A stretch of 41,907 nt of DNA, from positions 1-41,907 of the forward strand of contig JAUNUM010000013.1 in NCBI GenBank assembly GCA_030538215.1, in the 5' to 3' direction. The notes under the pieces were generated by a model that searched no databases, was not told the DNA's origin, and was given only the letters and a program-made list of their open reading frames with translations. This document shows positions 32,366 through 40,332 of this stretch, piece by piece (position 1 is the first letter of the stretch; each line of letters opens with the position of its first letter). The DNA is from Bacteroidia bacterium. Its GTDB lineage: Bacteria; Bacteroidota; Bacteroidia; Bacteroidales; Dysgonomonadaceae. The position numbers and the translations under genes are program-made.

Positions 32366-33550
32366 ATGGATATGGAAGAAAAATTATATTCATCTGTTGT
32401 GGATTTCTTAAACGATGATCGGTTTATCGCGTGGCGTCTTTATAAAACGAAAGAATTAAACGATTATTGGGCAAATTATTTAGCCGTTAATCCTCATCAA
32501 AGTGATTTATTGCAAAAAGCGTCTCGTCGTTTTGAGAAAGTACAACTCAATAAAATTCAGTTAGATTCAGTTGTAAAAGAGGAGCTGTTTGATAATATTT
32601 GGACCTTGATTTACGCTCAACAACAAAGAAAAAGAAAACAAATATTGTATTGGACTCTTGTTGCTGCCAGTTTAGCCATAATTCTTATATCTGTTACCTT
32701 TCTTAAACCATATAACAATTCCCGCCATCAATTTCCTCAAGAAGAAATTATAGGAATGTCTCTTCCAAGTGAAAATGTTCAAATAATTGCAGGAAACAAT
32801 ATCGTTGATTTAGAATCTAACTCGGCCATCGAAATATTAGACAAAGGGCATGCTTCAATTATTGATGAAGAAAATCAGGAAAAATCAATATCGTTAGCCC
32901 AAAACACACTAAATAAGCTTATAGTTCCATACGGAAAACGTTCGTTTATAACGCTATCTGATGGTACAAAGGTTTGGATTAATTCGGGCACAGAGTTGGA
33001 CTTTCCTACTAACTTCACGAAAAATACAAGAGAGATCAAAGTTAAAGGAGAAATTTATCTTGAAGTAGCTAAATCGGATAAACAGTTCTTAGTACATACA
33101 CCCCAATCAATTGTTAGTGTATTAGGAACAACATTTAATATTTCAGCTTACGAAGACGACCCAACAGAATCGATAGTTCTGGTGGAAGGAAAAGTTCAAG
33201 TGAAAGCAGGAGGTGATCAGAATATAGCCGTGCTTTCGCCAAATGATTTAGCCATTATATCTGCTCATGAAATAACCAAGAGCAGAGTTGATGTTTCGCC
33301 GTACATTAGCTGGCGAGATGGATTTCTACAATTTGAAAAAACTTCTATGGAAGATGTTTTGCATAAAATCGGACGTTATTACAATATTTCGTTCGAGAAG
33401 AACTCAAATGTTGCTTTGAATGCAAAAACCGTATCCGGCAAACTGTTTCTATTTAATAATATAGATAGCGTGATGACTGCCGTATCGGTTATGTCATCAA
33501 CCGAATATAAAAGAGAAGATAATACCATATTAATCCAAAAAAAACAATAA
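32366..33550 (+). CDS. FecR-type anti-sigma factor
   Basis: A 394-residue inner-membrane protein: cytoplasmic N-terminal sigma-binding part (1-90), one membrane helix (about 93-113), a periplasmic FecR domain (about 188-285, VPYGKRSFITLSDGTKVWIN then GEIYLEVAKSD and SVLGTTFNISAY) and a C-terminal DUF4974-type domain (about 320-390, FEKTSMEDVLHKIGRYYNI), whose STN-like fold is thought to meet the signalling domain of the transporter. It lies 89 bases after the sigma gene. Together they form a standard trans-envelope switch for the following susC operon. Confidence 0.94.
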   Translation: MDMEEKLYSSVVDFLNDDRFIAWRLYKTKELNDYWANYLAVNPHQSDLLQKASRRFEKVQLNKIQLDSVVKEELFDNIWTLIYAQQQRKRKQILYWTLVAASLAIILISVTFLKPYNNSRHQFPQEEIIGMSLPSENVQIIAGNNIVDLESNSAIEILDKGHASIIDEENQEKSISLAQNTLNKLIVPYGKRSFITLSDGTKVWINSGTELDFPTNFTKNTREIKVKGEIYLEVAKSDKQFLVHTPQSIVSVLGTTFNISAYEDDPTESIVLVEGKVQVKAGGDQNIAVLSPNDLAIISAHEITKSRVDVSPYISWRDGFLQFEKTSMEDVLHKIGRYYNISFEKNSNVALNAKTVSGKLFLFNNIDSVMTAVSVMSSTEYKREDNTILIQKKQ

Positions 33551-33583
33551 ATGCCTATGGAATAAGAAAATCTAAAGAAAAAA

Positions 33584-33609
33584 CCGGATGATGTTCCCGC
33601 ATCATCCGG
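33584..33609. promoter_or_regulatory. perfect hairpin between fecR and susC
   Basis: CCGGATGATG (33584-33593) and CATCATCCGG (33600-33609) form a 10-base perfect stem with a 6-base loop. No T-run follows. It may limit read-through from fecR or protect the upstream 3' end; the sigma-dependent susC promoter should lie between it and 33677. Confidence 0.65.
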
Positions 33610-33676
33610 CAGAAGTGAAAATCAATTTACAATAATTTAAAACCTAATCACGTAAACCAAAATTCATTACAAATGT

Positions 33677-36600
33677 ATGGAAGAAAAGTCTAATTTTTAT
33701 CATGTTGCATCTAAAAGATGCAATAACGTGCTACAAATCATGAAGATTTCAGTATTATTTCTTTTTCTCGGCACATTCAGCTTGTATGCTGGGAAAATAT
33801 ATTCACAAGAAACGGAGGTTTCAGTTAAGCTGAACAATGTAACCATTCGGGAAGCTTTTTCGCGAATTGAAAAAACGAGCGATTACGTTTTCCTTGTAAG
33901 TGATGAGATTGGCACGGTATTAAATAAACGTGTGAAACTATCCGCTGATAACAAGTCCATTAATGAAATCTTAAATATACTGTTGAAAAATACAGATTTA
34001 CGATATCGGGTAATGGATAGGCAGATATTGATTTATGAAAAAATAAAAGAAACTGAAGTAAGGGCAAATGTTGTGAAACAACAACCCAAAGTTATTACTG
34101 TTAATGGTGTGGTAACTGATAATAAAAAAGAACCTTTGCCAGGAGCTTCCATAAAAATAAAAGATACTACGCAAGGTGTTGCCACAGATATTAATGGAAC
34201 GTTTATTTTGCCAAACGTATCTCCCGATGTCGTATTGGAAATTTCTTATGTGGGTATGCAGTCTCAAACCATTTCATTGAATGGTAAAACCACAATTAAT
34301 ATTGTATTGTTAGAAGATGAAAGTGCACTACAAGAGTTGGTGGTTATGGGCTATCAAGCATTAGATAAACGAGATGTTGTGGGTTCCATATCTGTTATAA
34401 AAGCAAAAGATATATTAACTCCTGCACATACATCTATTGATCAAATGTTACAAGGTTGGGTGCCAGGTCTTATGGTAATGAATCCAAGTTCACGTGTAGG
34501 GACATCTCCTAAAATAAAAATTAGAGGTACAAGTACTTTGCTAGGTAATCAAGATCCATTATGGGTAGTTGACGGAATTATCCAACCCGATCCTTTGCAT
34601 ATTGACGCAAACCAAGCCATGACTGAAGATTTACGAAATATTATCGGTAATCAAATATCGTGGCTCAATCCTTATGACATTGAAGATATCACAGTTTTAA
34701 AAGATGCATCAGCTACGGCAATATACGGTTCCAAAGCGTCAAACGGGGTAATTATTATTACAACCAAAAAAAGCTCGTCAGACAAAATAGGAATAAAGTA
34801 CAGCTCCAGTTATTCATTCCGTCCGCAACCTACGTATGCCGATTTCAATTTGATGAACTCCGCCGAAAGAATTCAATACAGTCACGATGCATTTCAAGCC
34901 GGTGCACGTTATAATGATGTCCCCATACAGCAAATATATACCTATGAAGGATTAGCGACGCTGTATATGGATAGGAAAATAAGTAAAGAAGAGTTGGATA
35001 ATGGTATATCGAGGCTTCAAATGGTAAATACAGATTGGTTCGACCTTCTAACTCGAAACTCCTTTAGCCATAATCAGCACTTAACGTTGAGTGGACAAAG
35101 CAACAAGCTTTCCTATAACATCTCATTAGGATACTCAGACTCTAAGGGAGTTGAGATAAACAATGATGTTAAGCGATTTACAGGAAGAAGCCGAATGTCT
35201 TTAAACTTAAGTCCGAAGGTAAGCATCGACTTTATACTTTCCGGTCAGCAATCCACAAAGAAAGGATACGGACCCGGTGTGAATCCTCTGTCATATGCAA
35301 CCCGTACAAGCAGGGCTATTCCCGCGTTTGACGAAAACGGAGAGTATGTTTATTACAAAAGAAAGAGTTCATACGATCTGGTGCTTCCTCGGCCAGTACT
35401 TGGCTATAATATATTGAATGAATTAGAACATTCGGGTTCATCTTCCAAATCATCTTCTTGGAATGCGAATTTAAACTTCAAGTGGAACATCACTCCCTCT
35501 TTAAAATATGAGTTCTCTTCGGGAATTAGCCAATTTGGAACAAACTCGACATCTTATGCCGGTGAGCGAACTTTTTACATTGCGAGTAAATATAGAGGAT
35601 ATGATTTTGGAACAGTTACACCCGCAAGCCAAGAGTATAAAGCAGCCCTTTTGCCTTTTGGAGGCGAGTTGTTTAGTGTGGATATGCAGTCGATTAATAT
35701 TAACATACAGAATATGTTAACGTATTACAAGATATTTCAGGACAGGCATAGACTGAATGTTTTACTTGGTACTGAACTTCGTTCGGGAGACGATAATAGC
35801 ATTTCAAATACCGTTTGGGGATACGTGCCGGAACGTGGTGAGAATATTATGTATCCAGCGACTCCCAAAGACATTGTTCCGATAGGAGTAGATTATGATC
35901 CGGCTGCTACATTGGGACTGTTTAAGAATTTATATGAGGGTGCCTACAAAAAACACTCTCAGACAAATAACTTTGTTTCTCTTTTTGCAACATTGGCATA
36001 TTCATATAAAAACAAGTATGTTGTAAACTTCAATATTCGTTCCGATGCTTCTAACAGATTTGGACAGAATATTAACAGACGTTTCGATCCGACGTATTCT
36101 TTCGGGTTTTCGTGGAGAGGAGCAGAAGAAAAATGGATTAAAAACTTGTTTAAAGAGTATGTCAATCAATTTAACTTGCGGGCCAGTTACGGAATTCAAG
36201 GGAATGCACTTACAAATATAAGCCCTGATTTAATTGCAAGTATAGGAGAAATATTACCGGTTTACAATCAGTACTCATCGCGAATAAATTCATTGCCGAA
36301 TCCAAATTTAACGTGGGAGAGAACCAAATCGTGGAACTTAGGATTAGACCTCTCATTGTTGAATAGAATATCAATGACATTAGAATATTACGGCAGATCG
36401 TCGAATGCTGTTATTACTCAACCTATTCCACAAGAATACGGTAAATCATATATGTCTATTAATGGCGGACTCATTCGCAATCATGGTGTCGAATATTCTA
36501 TTAGTTTCAATGTGATTGACACAAAAGACTTTGCTTGGTCTTTTGGATTAAATTCTTCTAAAAACTGGAACAAAATAAATACGGATCCCACCGTTCAATT

Positions 36601-37312
36601 ACAATTAAGCAACTTTTTATATGGATCGAATAACTTGATCTTGAAAAAAGGATATCCTGTATCTGCATTTTGGTCATATTCATTTAAAGGACTAAATCCT
36701 CAAACGGGATATCCTGAGTTTAACTTGATGGATGTAGATAGCGAATTGGCAAAAGCGGACCCTTCATCCTATTTAGAGTATTCCGGACAACGCGAACCTG
36801 ATTTTACAGGTGGATTAAATACGAGAATTAGATACCGTTCGTTCTCTATCGGAGCAAATTTTTCTTTGTTGTTGGGATCGCATACTAGGCTGCCTTCATT
36901 ATTTACAAGTAATCATTTTATTGCTCATCCTGATGTGAATGTAAGTAAAGAGTTAGTGAATGTTTGGAAAAAACCGGGGGATGAGTTGAAAACGAATATT
37001 CCAGCATTTTATTCCAGAGGAGGTACTTCAATAAGGCTCCCTGATAAATTAACATCAAAGCCGATGTATAGTATGTGGAACGAATCGTCTGTGAGGGTCG
37101 TAAATGCGTCTTTCCTCAGATGTAATAACCTGTCGCTTAATTGGGAGTTGAATCATTTGGCAAGTAAGATAAACTTAAAATCAATGATGTTATCGGCAAG
37201 CGTGAGCAATCTCTTTGTAATTGCAGATAAAAAATTTCAAGGATTTGATCCTGAGTTAGGAAATAGCGTAATGCCACGTATTTATTCTTTAAGCATCAAT
37301 GTTGGTTTTTAA
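33677..37312 (+). CDS. SusC/RagA-family TonB-dependent outer-membrane transporter with STN domain
   Basis: A 1211-residue transporter. After a signal sequence (MKISVLFLFLGTFSLYAGK, preceded by a 22-residue basic leader) come: an STN signalling domain (about 47-121, SVKLNNVTIREAFSRIEKTS), a carboxypeptidase-regulatory-like domain (about 139-212, VNGVVTDNKKEPLPGASIKI), a TonB-box-like LQELVVMGYQ (219-228), the plug (about 230-340, IKIRGTSTLLGNQDPLWVVD) and a 22-strand-type barrel to the end. The STN domain is the mark of transporters that signal through FecR. With SusD it forms the pedal-bin complex that takes in large oligomers. Substrate unknown; the neighbouring genes favour peptides. Confidence 0.97.
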   Translation: MEEKSNFYHVASKRCNNVLQIMKISVLFLFLGTFSLYAGKIYSQETEVSVKLNNVTIREAFSRIEKTSDYVFLVSDEIGTVLNKRVKLSADNKSINEILNILLKNTDLRYRVMDRQILIYEKIKETEVRANVVKQQPKVITVNGVVTDNKKEPLPGASIKIKDTTQGVATDINGTFILPNVSPDVVLEISYVGMQSQTISLNGKTTINIVLLEDESALQELVVMGYQALDKRDVVGSISVIKAKDILTPAHTSIDQMLQGWVPGLMVMNPSSRVGTSPKIKIRGTSTLLGNQDPLWVVDGIIQPDPLHIDANQAMTEDLRNIIGNQISWLNPYDIEDITVLKDASATAIYGSKASNGVIIITTKKSSSDKIGIKYSSSYSFRPQPTYADFNLMNSAERIQYSHDAFQAGARYNDVPIQQIYTYEGLATLYMDRKISKEELDNGISRLQMVNTDWFDLLTRNSFSHNQHLTLSGQSNKLSYNISLGYSDSKGVEINNDVKRFTGRSRMSLNLSPKVSIDFILSGQQSTKKGYGPGVNPLSYATRTSRAIPAFDENGEYVYYKRKSSYDLVLPRPVLGYNILNELEHSGSSSKSSSWNANLNFKWNITPSLKYEFSSGISQFGTNSTSYAGERTFYIASKYRGYDFGTVTPASQEYKAALLPFGGELFSVDMQSININIQNMLTYYKIFQDRHRLNVLLGTELRSGDDNSISNTVWGYVPERGENIMYPATPKDIVPIGVDYDPAATLGLFKNLYEGAYKKHSQTNNFVSLFATLAYSYKNKYVVNFNIRSDASNRFGQNINRRFDPTYSFGFSWRGAEEKWIKNLFKEYVNQFNLRASYGIQGNALTNISPDLIASIGEILPVYNQYSSRINSLPNPNLTWERTKSWNLGLDLSLLNRISMTLEYYGRSSNAVITQPIPQEYGKSYMSINGGLIRNHGVEYSISFNVIDTKDFAWSFGLNSSKNWNKINTDPTVQLQLSNFLYGSNNLILKKGYPVSAFWSYSFKGLNPQTGYPEFNLMDVDSELAKADPSSYLEYSGQREPDFTGGLNTRIRYRSFSIGANFSLLLGSHTRLPSLFTSNHFIAHPDVNVSKELVNVWKKPGDELKTNIPAFYSRGGTSIRLPDKLTSKPMYSMWNESSVRVVNASFLRCNNLSLNWELNHLASKINLKSMMLSASVSNLFVIADKKFQGFDPELGNSVMPRIYSLSINVGF

Positions 37313-37325
37313 ACAGTAATAAGAG

Positions 37326-38831
37326 ATGAAAAAACAAAATATAATTTTATTATGTATAGCTTTCTCAATTGGATTATTGAGTAGCTGTAACGATTTTTTG
37401 GAGCCAAAATCCAATAGTGAATACGTTCCTAAAGATGCAGTTTCGTTGAATGAAATTTTGTTAGGTGAAGGTTATATGCATCCCAATGACCAAACAAAGT
37501 TACACGTGTTTATGGATATATTGGATGATGATGTTCAGTGTAGTTCTTATTCTGCCACGAAGCAAAACGAGAATCGCTACCCTGCACTTGCAGCAGCTTT
37601 TTCGTGGGATGTAAATATGTTCCATAAATTTTCGGAAGCAGGAATACATGAAACCGGAACCAATATATGGAAAAACGGATATACAAAAATATTAGGAACC
37701 AATGCAGTTATGGATTATATCGAAGGATCAATGGGTACAGAGATCGAGAAGAATATGGTAAAGGCACAAGCTTTTGCATTGAGAGGCTATTACCATTTTT
37801 ACTTAGTAAACGTTTTTGCTTTACCCTACAATATAGACAAATCTTCTCCCGGAATCCCTATCAGAACAAGCAGTAAGATGCAAGACGAGCCCTTGAAAAG
37901 GAATACGGTAGAGGAGGTTTACGCTCAGATTTTGTCAGACCTACATGCTTCGGAAGAGTTGTATTTGAAGATGCCTATTGATCTACAATTCAAACGTGAT
38001 TATAGAGTTAGTTTGCCTATGGTGAATCTTTTATTGTCGCGTGTGTATTTGTATATGGAAAATTGGGAAAAAGCAAGTTTATATGCACAAAAAGTGTTAG
38101 ACGACACGAATTTTAAACTTTTAGACCTTAATACCATTACAGGGAATTCTCCTTACAACTTTATTTCGATTAACTCTCCTGAAACTATTTGGTTGTATGG
38201 AAATGCAACAGATATATTTGATTTCGCTATAGATCGCTGGAGAATTGGGTATAGACAAATTACGATTTTTGTTCCATCTCAAGAGTTAATGTCTTCTTAT
38301 GAAAATGACGATTTGAGGAAGACTTGGTATTTTGTAAACCAATATAATACCGGCAACTATACTCCATACTCTAAAATATCTATAGCCAGAAATACCGGTT
38401 TAATTACTGCTAACAACCAATTTGGGCGTGCTTTCCGATTATCGGAAGCATACTTGAACTTGGCCGAGGCTTCGTCAATGTTGGCAAAAGCAGGTAAAAA
38501 TGAACACAAAGTAAAAGCAGTACAAGCAATAAACACGCTTAGAATGAATCGATATAAGACCAATACTGATTTTTCTTTAAAAGAGGAATCTATAGAGGTA
38601 TTGATTGATGCTATAAAACAAGAGAGACGTAAGGAGCTGTGTTTTGAAGGTCATCGCTGGTTTGATTTGAAAAGATACGGTATGCCTGAGATTAAGCATC
38701 GTTGGCATGTTGATGAAACAACAACTTTGGATTTTACATTGCACCCGAAAGATAAACGATATGTTTTGCCTATTCCTTTTTGGACATTGGAGCTAAATAA
38801 AAACTTAACACCGAATCATCCAGGTAAATAA
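37326..38831 (+). CDS. SusD/RagB-family surface lipoprotein
   Basis: The 501-residue lid protein of the SusC complex, 13 bases after susC. It has a lipoprotein signal (LLSSC, lipidation at C21, then NDFLEP), the helical TPR scaffold (AQAFALRGYYHFYLVNVFALPY; ERRKELCFEGHRWFDLKRYG) and the usual C-terminal YVLPIPFWTLELNKNLTPN. The ligand-facing part between residues 45 and 90 (GEGYMHPNDQTKLHVFMDIL) is unlike the classical starch-binding SusD, in keeping with another substrate. Confidence 0.96.
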   Translation: MKKQNIILLCIAFSIGLLSSCNDFLEPKSNSEYVPKDAVSLNEILLGEGYMHPNDQTKLHVFMDILDDDVQCSSYSATKQNENRYPALAAAFSWDVNMFHKFSEAGIHETGTNIWKNGYTKILGTNAVMDYIEGSMGTEIEKNMVKAQAFALRGYYHFYLVNVFALPYNIDKSSPGIPIRTSSKMQDEPLKRNTVEEVYAQILSDLHASEELYLKMPIDLQFKRDYRVSLPMVNLLLSRVYLYMENWEKASLYAQKVLDDTNFKLLDLNTITGNSPYNFISINSPETIWLYGNATDIFDFAIDRWRIGYRQITIFVPSQELMSSYENDDLRKTWYFVNQYNTGNYTPYSKISIARNTGLITANNQFGRAFRLSEAYLNLAEASSMLAKAGKNEHKVKAVQAINTLRMNRYKTNTDFSLKEESIEVLIDAIKQERRKELCFEGHRWFDLKRYGMPEIKHRWHVDETTTLDFTLHPKDKRYVLPIPFWTLELNKNLTPNHPGK

Positions 38832-38851
38832 TCAATAAAAATAACAACAAT

Positions 38852-39805
38852 ATGAAAATAAATATATATTTAAAAAAGTGTTTGTTGTCTCTCTTCTCCA
38901 TTCTTCTTCTCATTGGTTGTAAGAAAGAAGAGGTGTTGCAGAAGCAACATATCGATTTTGTGAGGTTCGAATTTCCACAAGGAAATACAAACGAAGACAA
39001 GCAGATTGAAGAAATAGCAAAGAAGTACGGTGTGTATATAATATACAAGAACCTGAAGCCGAAAGACTATGATAATTCATGGCAATTGCCAGCCGCTGAC
39101 GTAACGTATCATATAACGGATTTATCTACAGAAAATTTACCCACTTATATTGATTTGATTGAGCATCGGATTTTAGAATCTTTCGATCAACGCGTGATGC
39201 ACAAAGTATTGCCGATTTATGTTTTCCTAACTGATAGTCTTTACACAATGACGCTGCGTTCGCGAATGCCGCCCGGAACAACAGAACTGGAGTATTACTA
39301 CGTTCGATCCGATGATTACGATATTAGAACAACGGGGATGGATTACTGGGCTTTCTGTATTCCTAAAAGCAAATTTGAAGATGCGGATTTTTTGAAATCC
39401 TACCAATGTCGCGTGGCTTTTGAAGTAATTATGAAGATGATGAATAATGGCTATATTACGCGCCCTTCGGAGTTTGCGACTATGGCAAACCATACCACGC
39501 CGCCCCTTGAACGATTAGATAAAAACTCTCCCAATTATTATCTGAAGCGTGGTTTTGTGGATCTTATTGAAGGCGAGTTTGAAGGGTTTAGAGCGTTTCA
39601 TCCTTGGTATGTGCAGAACGACGACGGCGATTTTTTGTCGTTTGTAAAAATAATGATATACTTGACTAAAGAGGAATTTGACGCTAAGTATCCTCCGGCA
39701 GAGTATCCTTTTTTACATCAGCGATATAATTTATTGTACGAGCATTTTCTGGTTCAAAATTTAGATGTTCACAAAATCGCCAATAATATACAGAGTAAGA
39801 AGTAA
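38852..39805 (+). CDS. lipoprotein resembling SusCD-associated zinc metallohydrolases, active site lost
   Basis: A 317-residue lipoprotein (LLIGC, lipidation at C23). Length, position behind susD and C-terminal pattern (YLKRGFVDLIEGEFEGFRAF, then DDGDFLSFVKIMIYLTKEEF and YNLLYEHFLVQNLDVHKI) resemble the substrate-import-associated zinc metallohydrolase lipoproteins (TIGR04549/Peptidase_Mx1 type). In those, an HExxH helix binds zinc. The equivalent helix here reads F190-E191-V192-I193-M194: the glutamate stays but both histidines are gone, and the expected acidic third ligand region reads DGDFLSF. It is therefore probably a binding protein and not an enzyme. Homology is judged by eye. The next gene starts on the last base of its stop codon. 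Confidence 0.65.
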   Translation: MKINIYLKKCLLSLFSILLLIGCKKEEVLQKQHIDFVRFEFPQGNTNEDKQIEEIAKKYGVYIIYKNLKPKDYDNSWQLPAADVTYHITDLSTENLPTYIDLIEHRILESFDQRVMHKVLPIYVFLTDSLYTMTLRSRMPPGTTELEYYYVRSDDYDIRTTGMDYWAFCIPKSKFEDADFLKSYQCRVAFEVIMKMMNNGYITRPSEFATMANHTTPPLERLDKNSPNYYLKRGFVDLIEGEFEGFRAFHPWYVQNDDGDFLSFVKIMIYLTKEEFDAKYPPAEYPFLHQRYNLLYEHFLVQNLDVHKIANNIQSKK

Positions 39806-40311
39806 TGATGAAAAAAATAGTTTATTTGAAAGTTTTATTTTCCTTTTTTATTGCAACCTTTACGCTTTCGGCACAAAACCAAATTCTGCAACCGGGTGAG
39901 AAGTTTCCTGATTTTTGTTTTGAAGCGGAAAATGGAGATGAGGTGAGAATACAGGACTTTAAGGGAAAGTATGTCTATATTGATGTGTGGGCATCTTGGT
40001 GTTCCGCCTGCTTAGCTGCCAAGCCGCGCATTCAATCAATGAAAGAAAAGTTATCCGATAGAAATATCGTATTTGTGAGTATTTCAATTGATTCTAATGT
40101 TCAGGATTGGAAAAGAGTTATAAAAGAAAAGAACTTATCCGGAATTATGTTAAGATGTGAAGAGGATGCTCCTTTTGTCAAATCGTTTGATATACGAGCC
40201 GTTCCCCGGTTCATGTTAATTGACAGAGAGGGAATAATCGTCAATTCCATGATGAGCCACCCAGCATCATTGGCAACAATTGAAACGTTGAAACGGCTTC
40301 AAGGTCTGTGA
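39805..40311 (+). CDS. exported thioredoxin-like protein (TlpA/ResA type)
   Basis: A 168-residue protein with a signal peptide (cleavage after TLSAQ) and a thioredoxin fold of the TlpA/AhpC-TSA kind: GEKFPDFCFEAENGDEV at the start, the redox motif WCSAC (C66/C69), the SISIDSN strand typical of TlpA insertions and cis-proline P134 in AVPRFMLID. CSAC differs from the usual CPPC or CGPC. It overlaps the preceding lipoprotein gene by one base (TAATG), so the two are translationally coupled. Likely periplasmic disulfide reduction or exchange on a cluster partner such as the cysteine peptidase-like protein that follows (inference). Confidence 0.88.
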   Translation: MMKKIVYLKVLFSFFIATFTLSAQNQILQPGEKFPDFCFEAENGDEVRIQDFKGKYVYIDVWASWCSACLAAKPRIQSMKEKLSDRNIVFVSISIDSNVQDWKRVIKEKNLSGIMLRCEEDAPFVKSFDIRAVPRFMLIDREGIIVNSMMSHPASLATIETLKRLQGL

Positions 40312-40332
40312 GATAATTAAAACATAATTAAA

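Noticed and set aside
38852-39805. Call as an active zinc metalloprotease
   Set aside because: Both histidines of the HExxH helix are replaced (F190, M194) and I saw no substitute motif.
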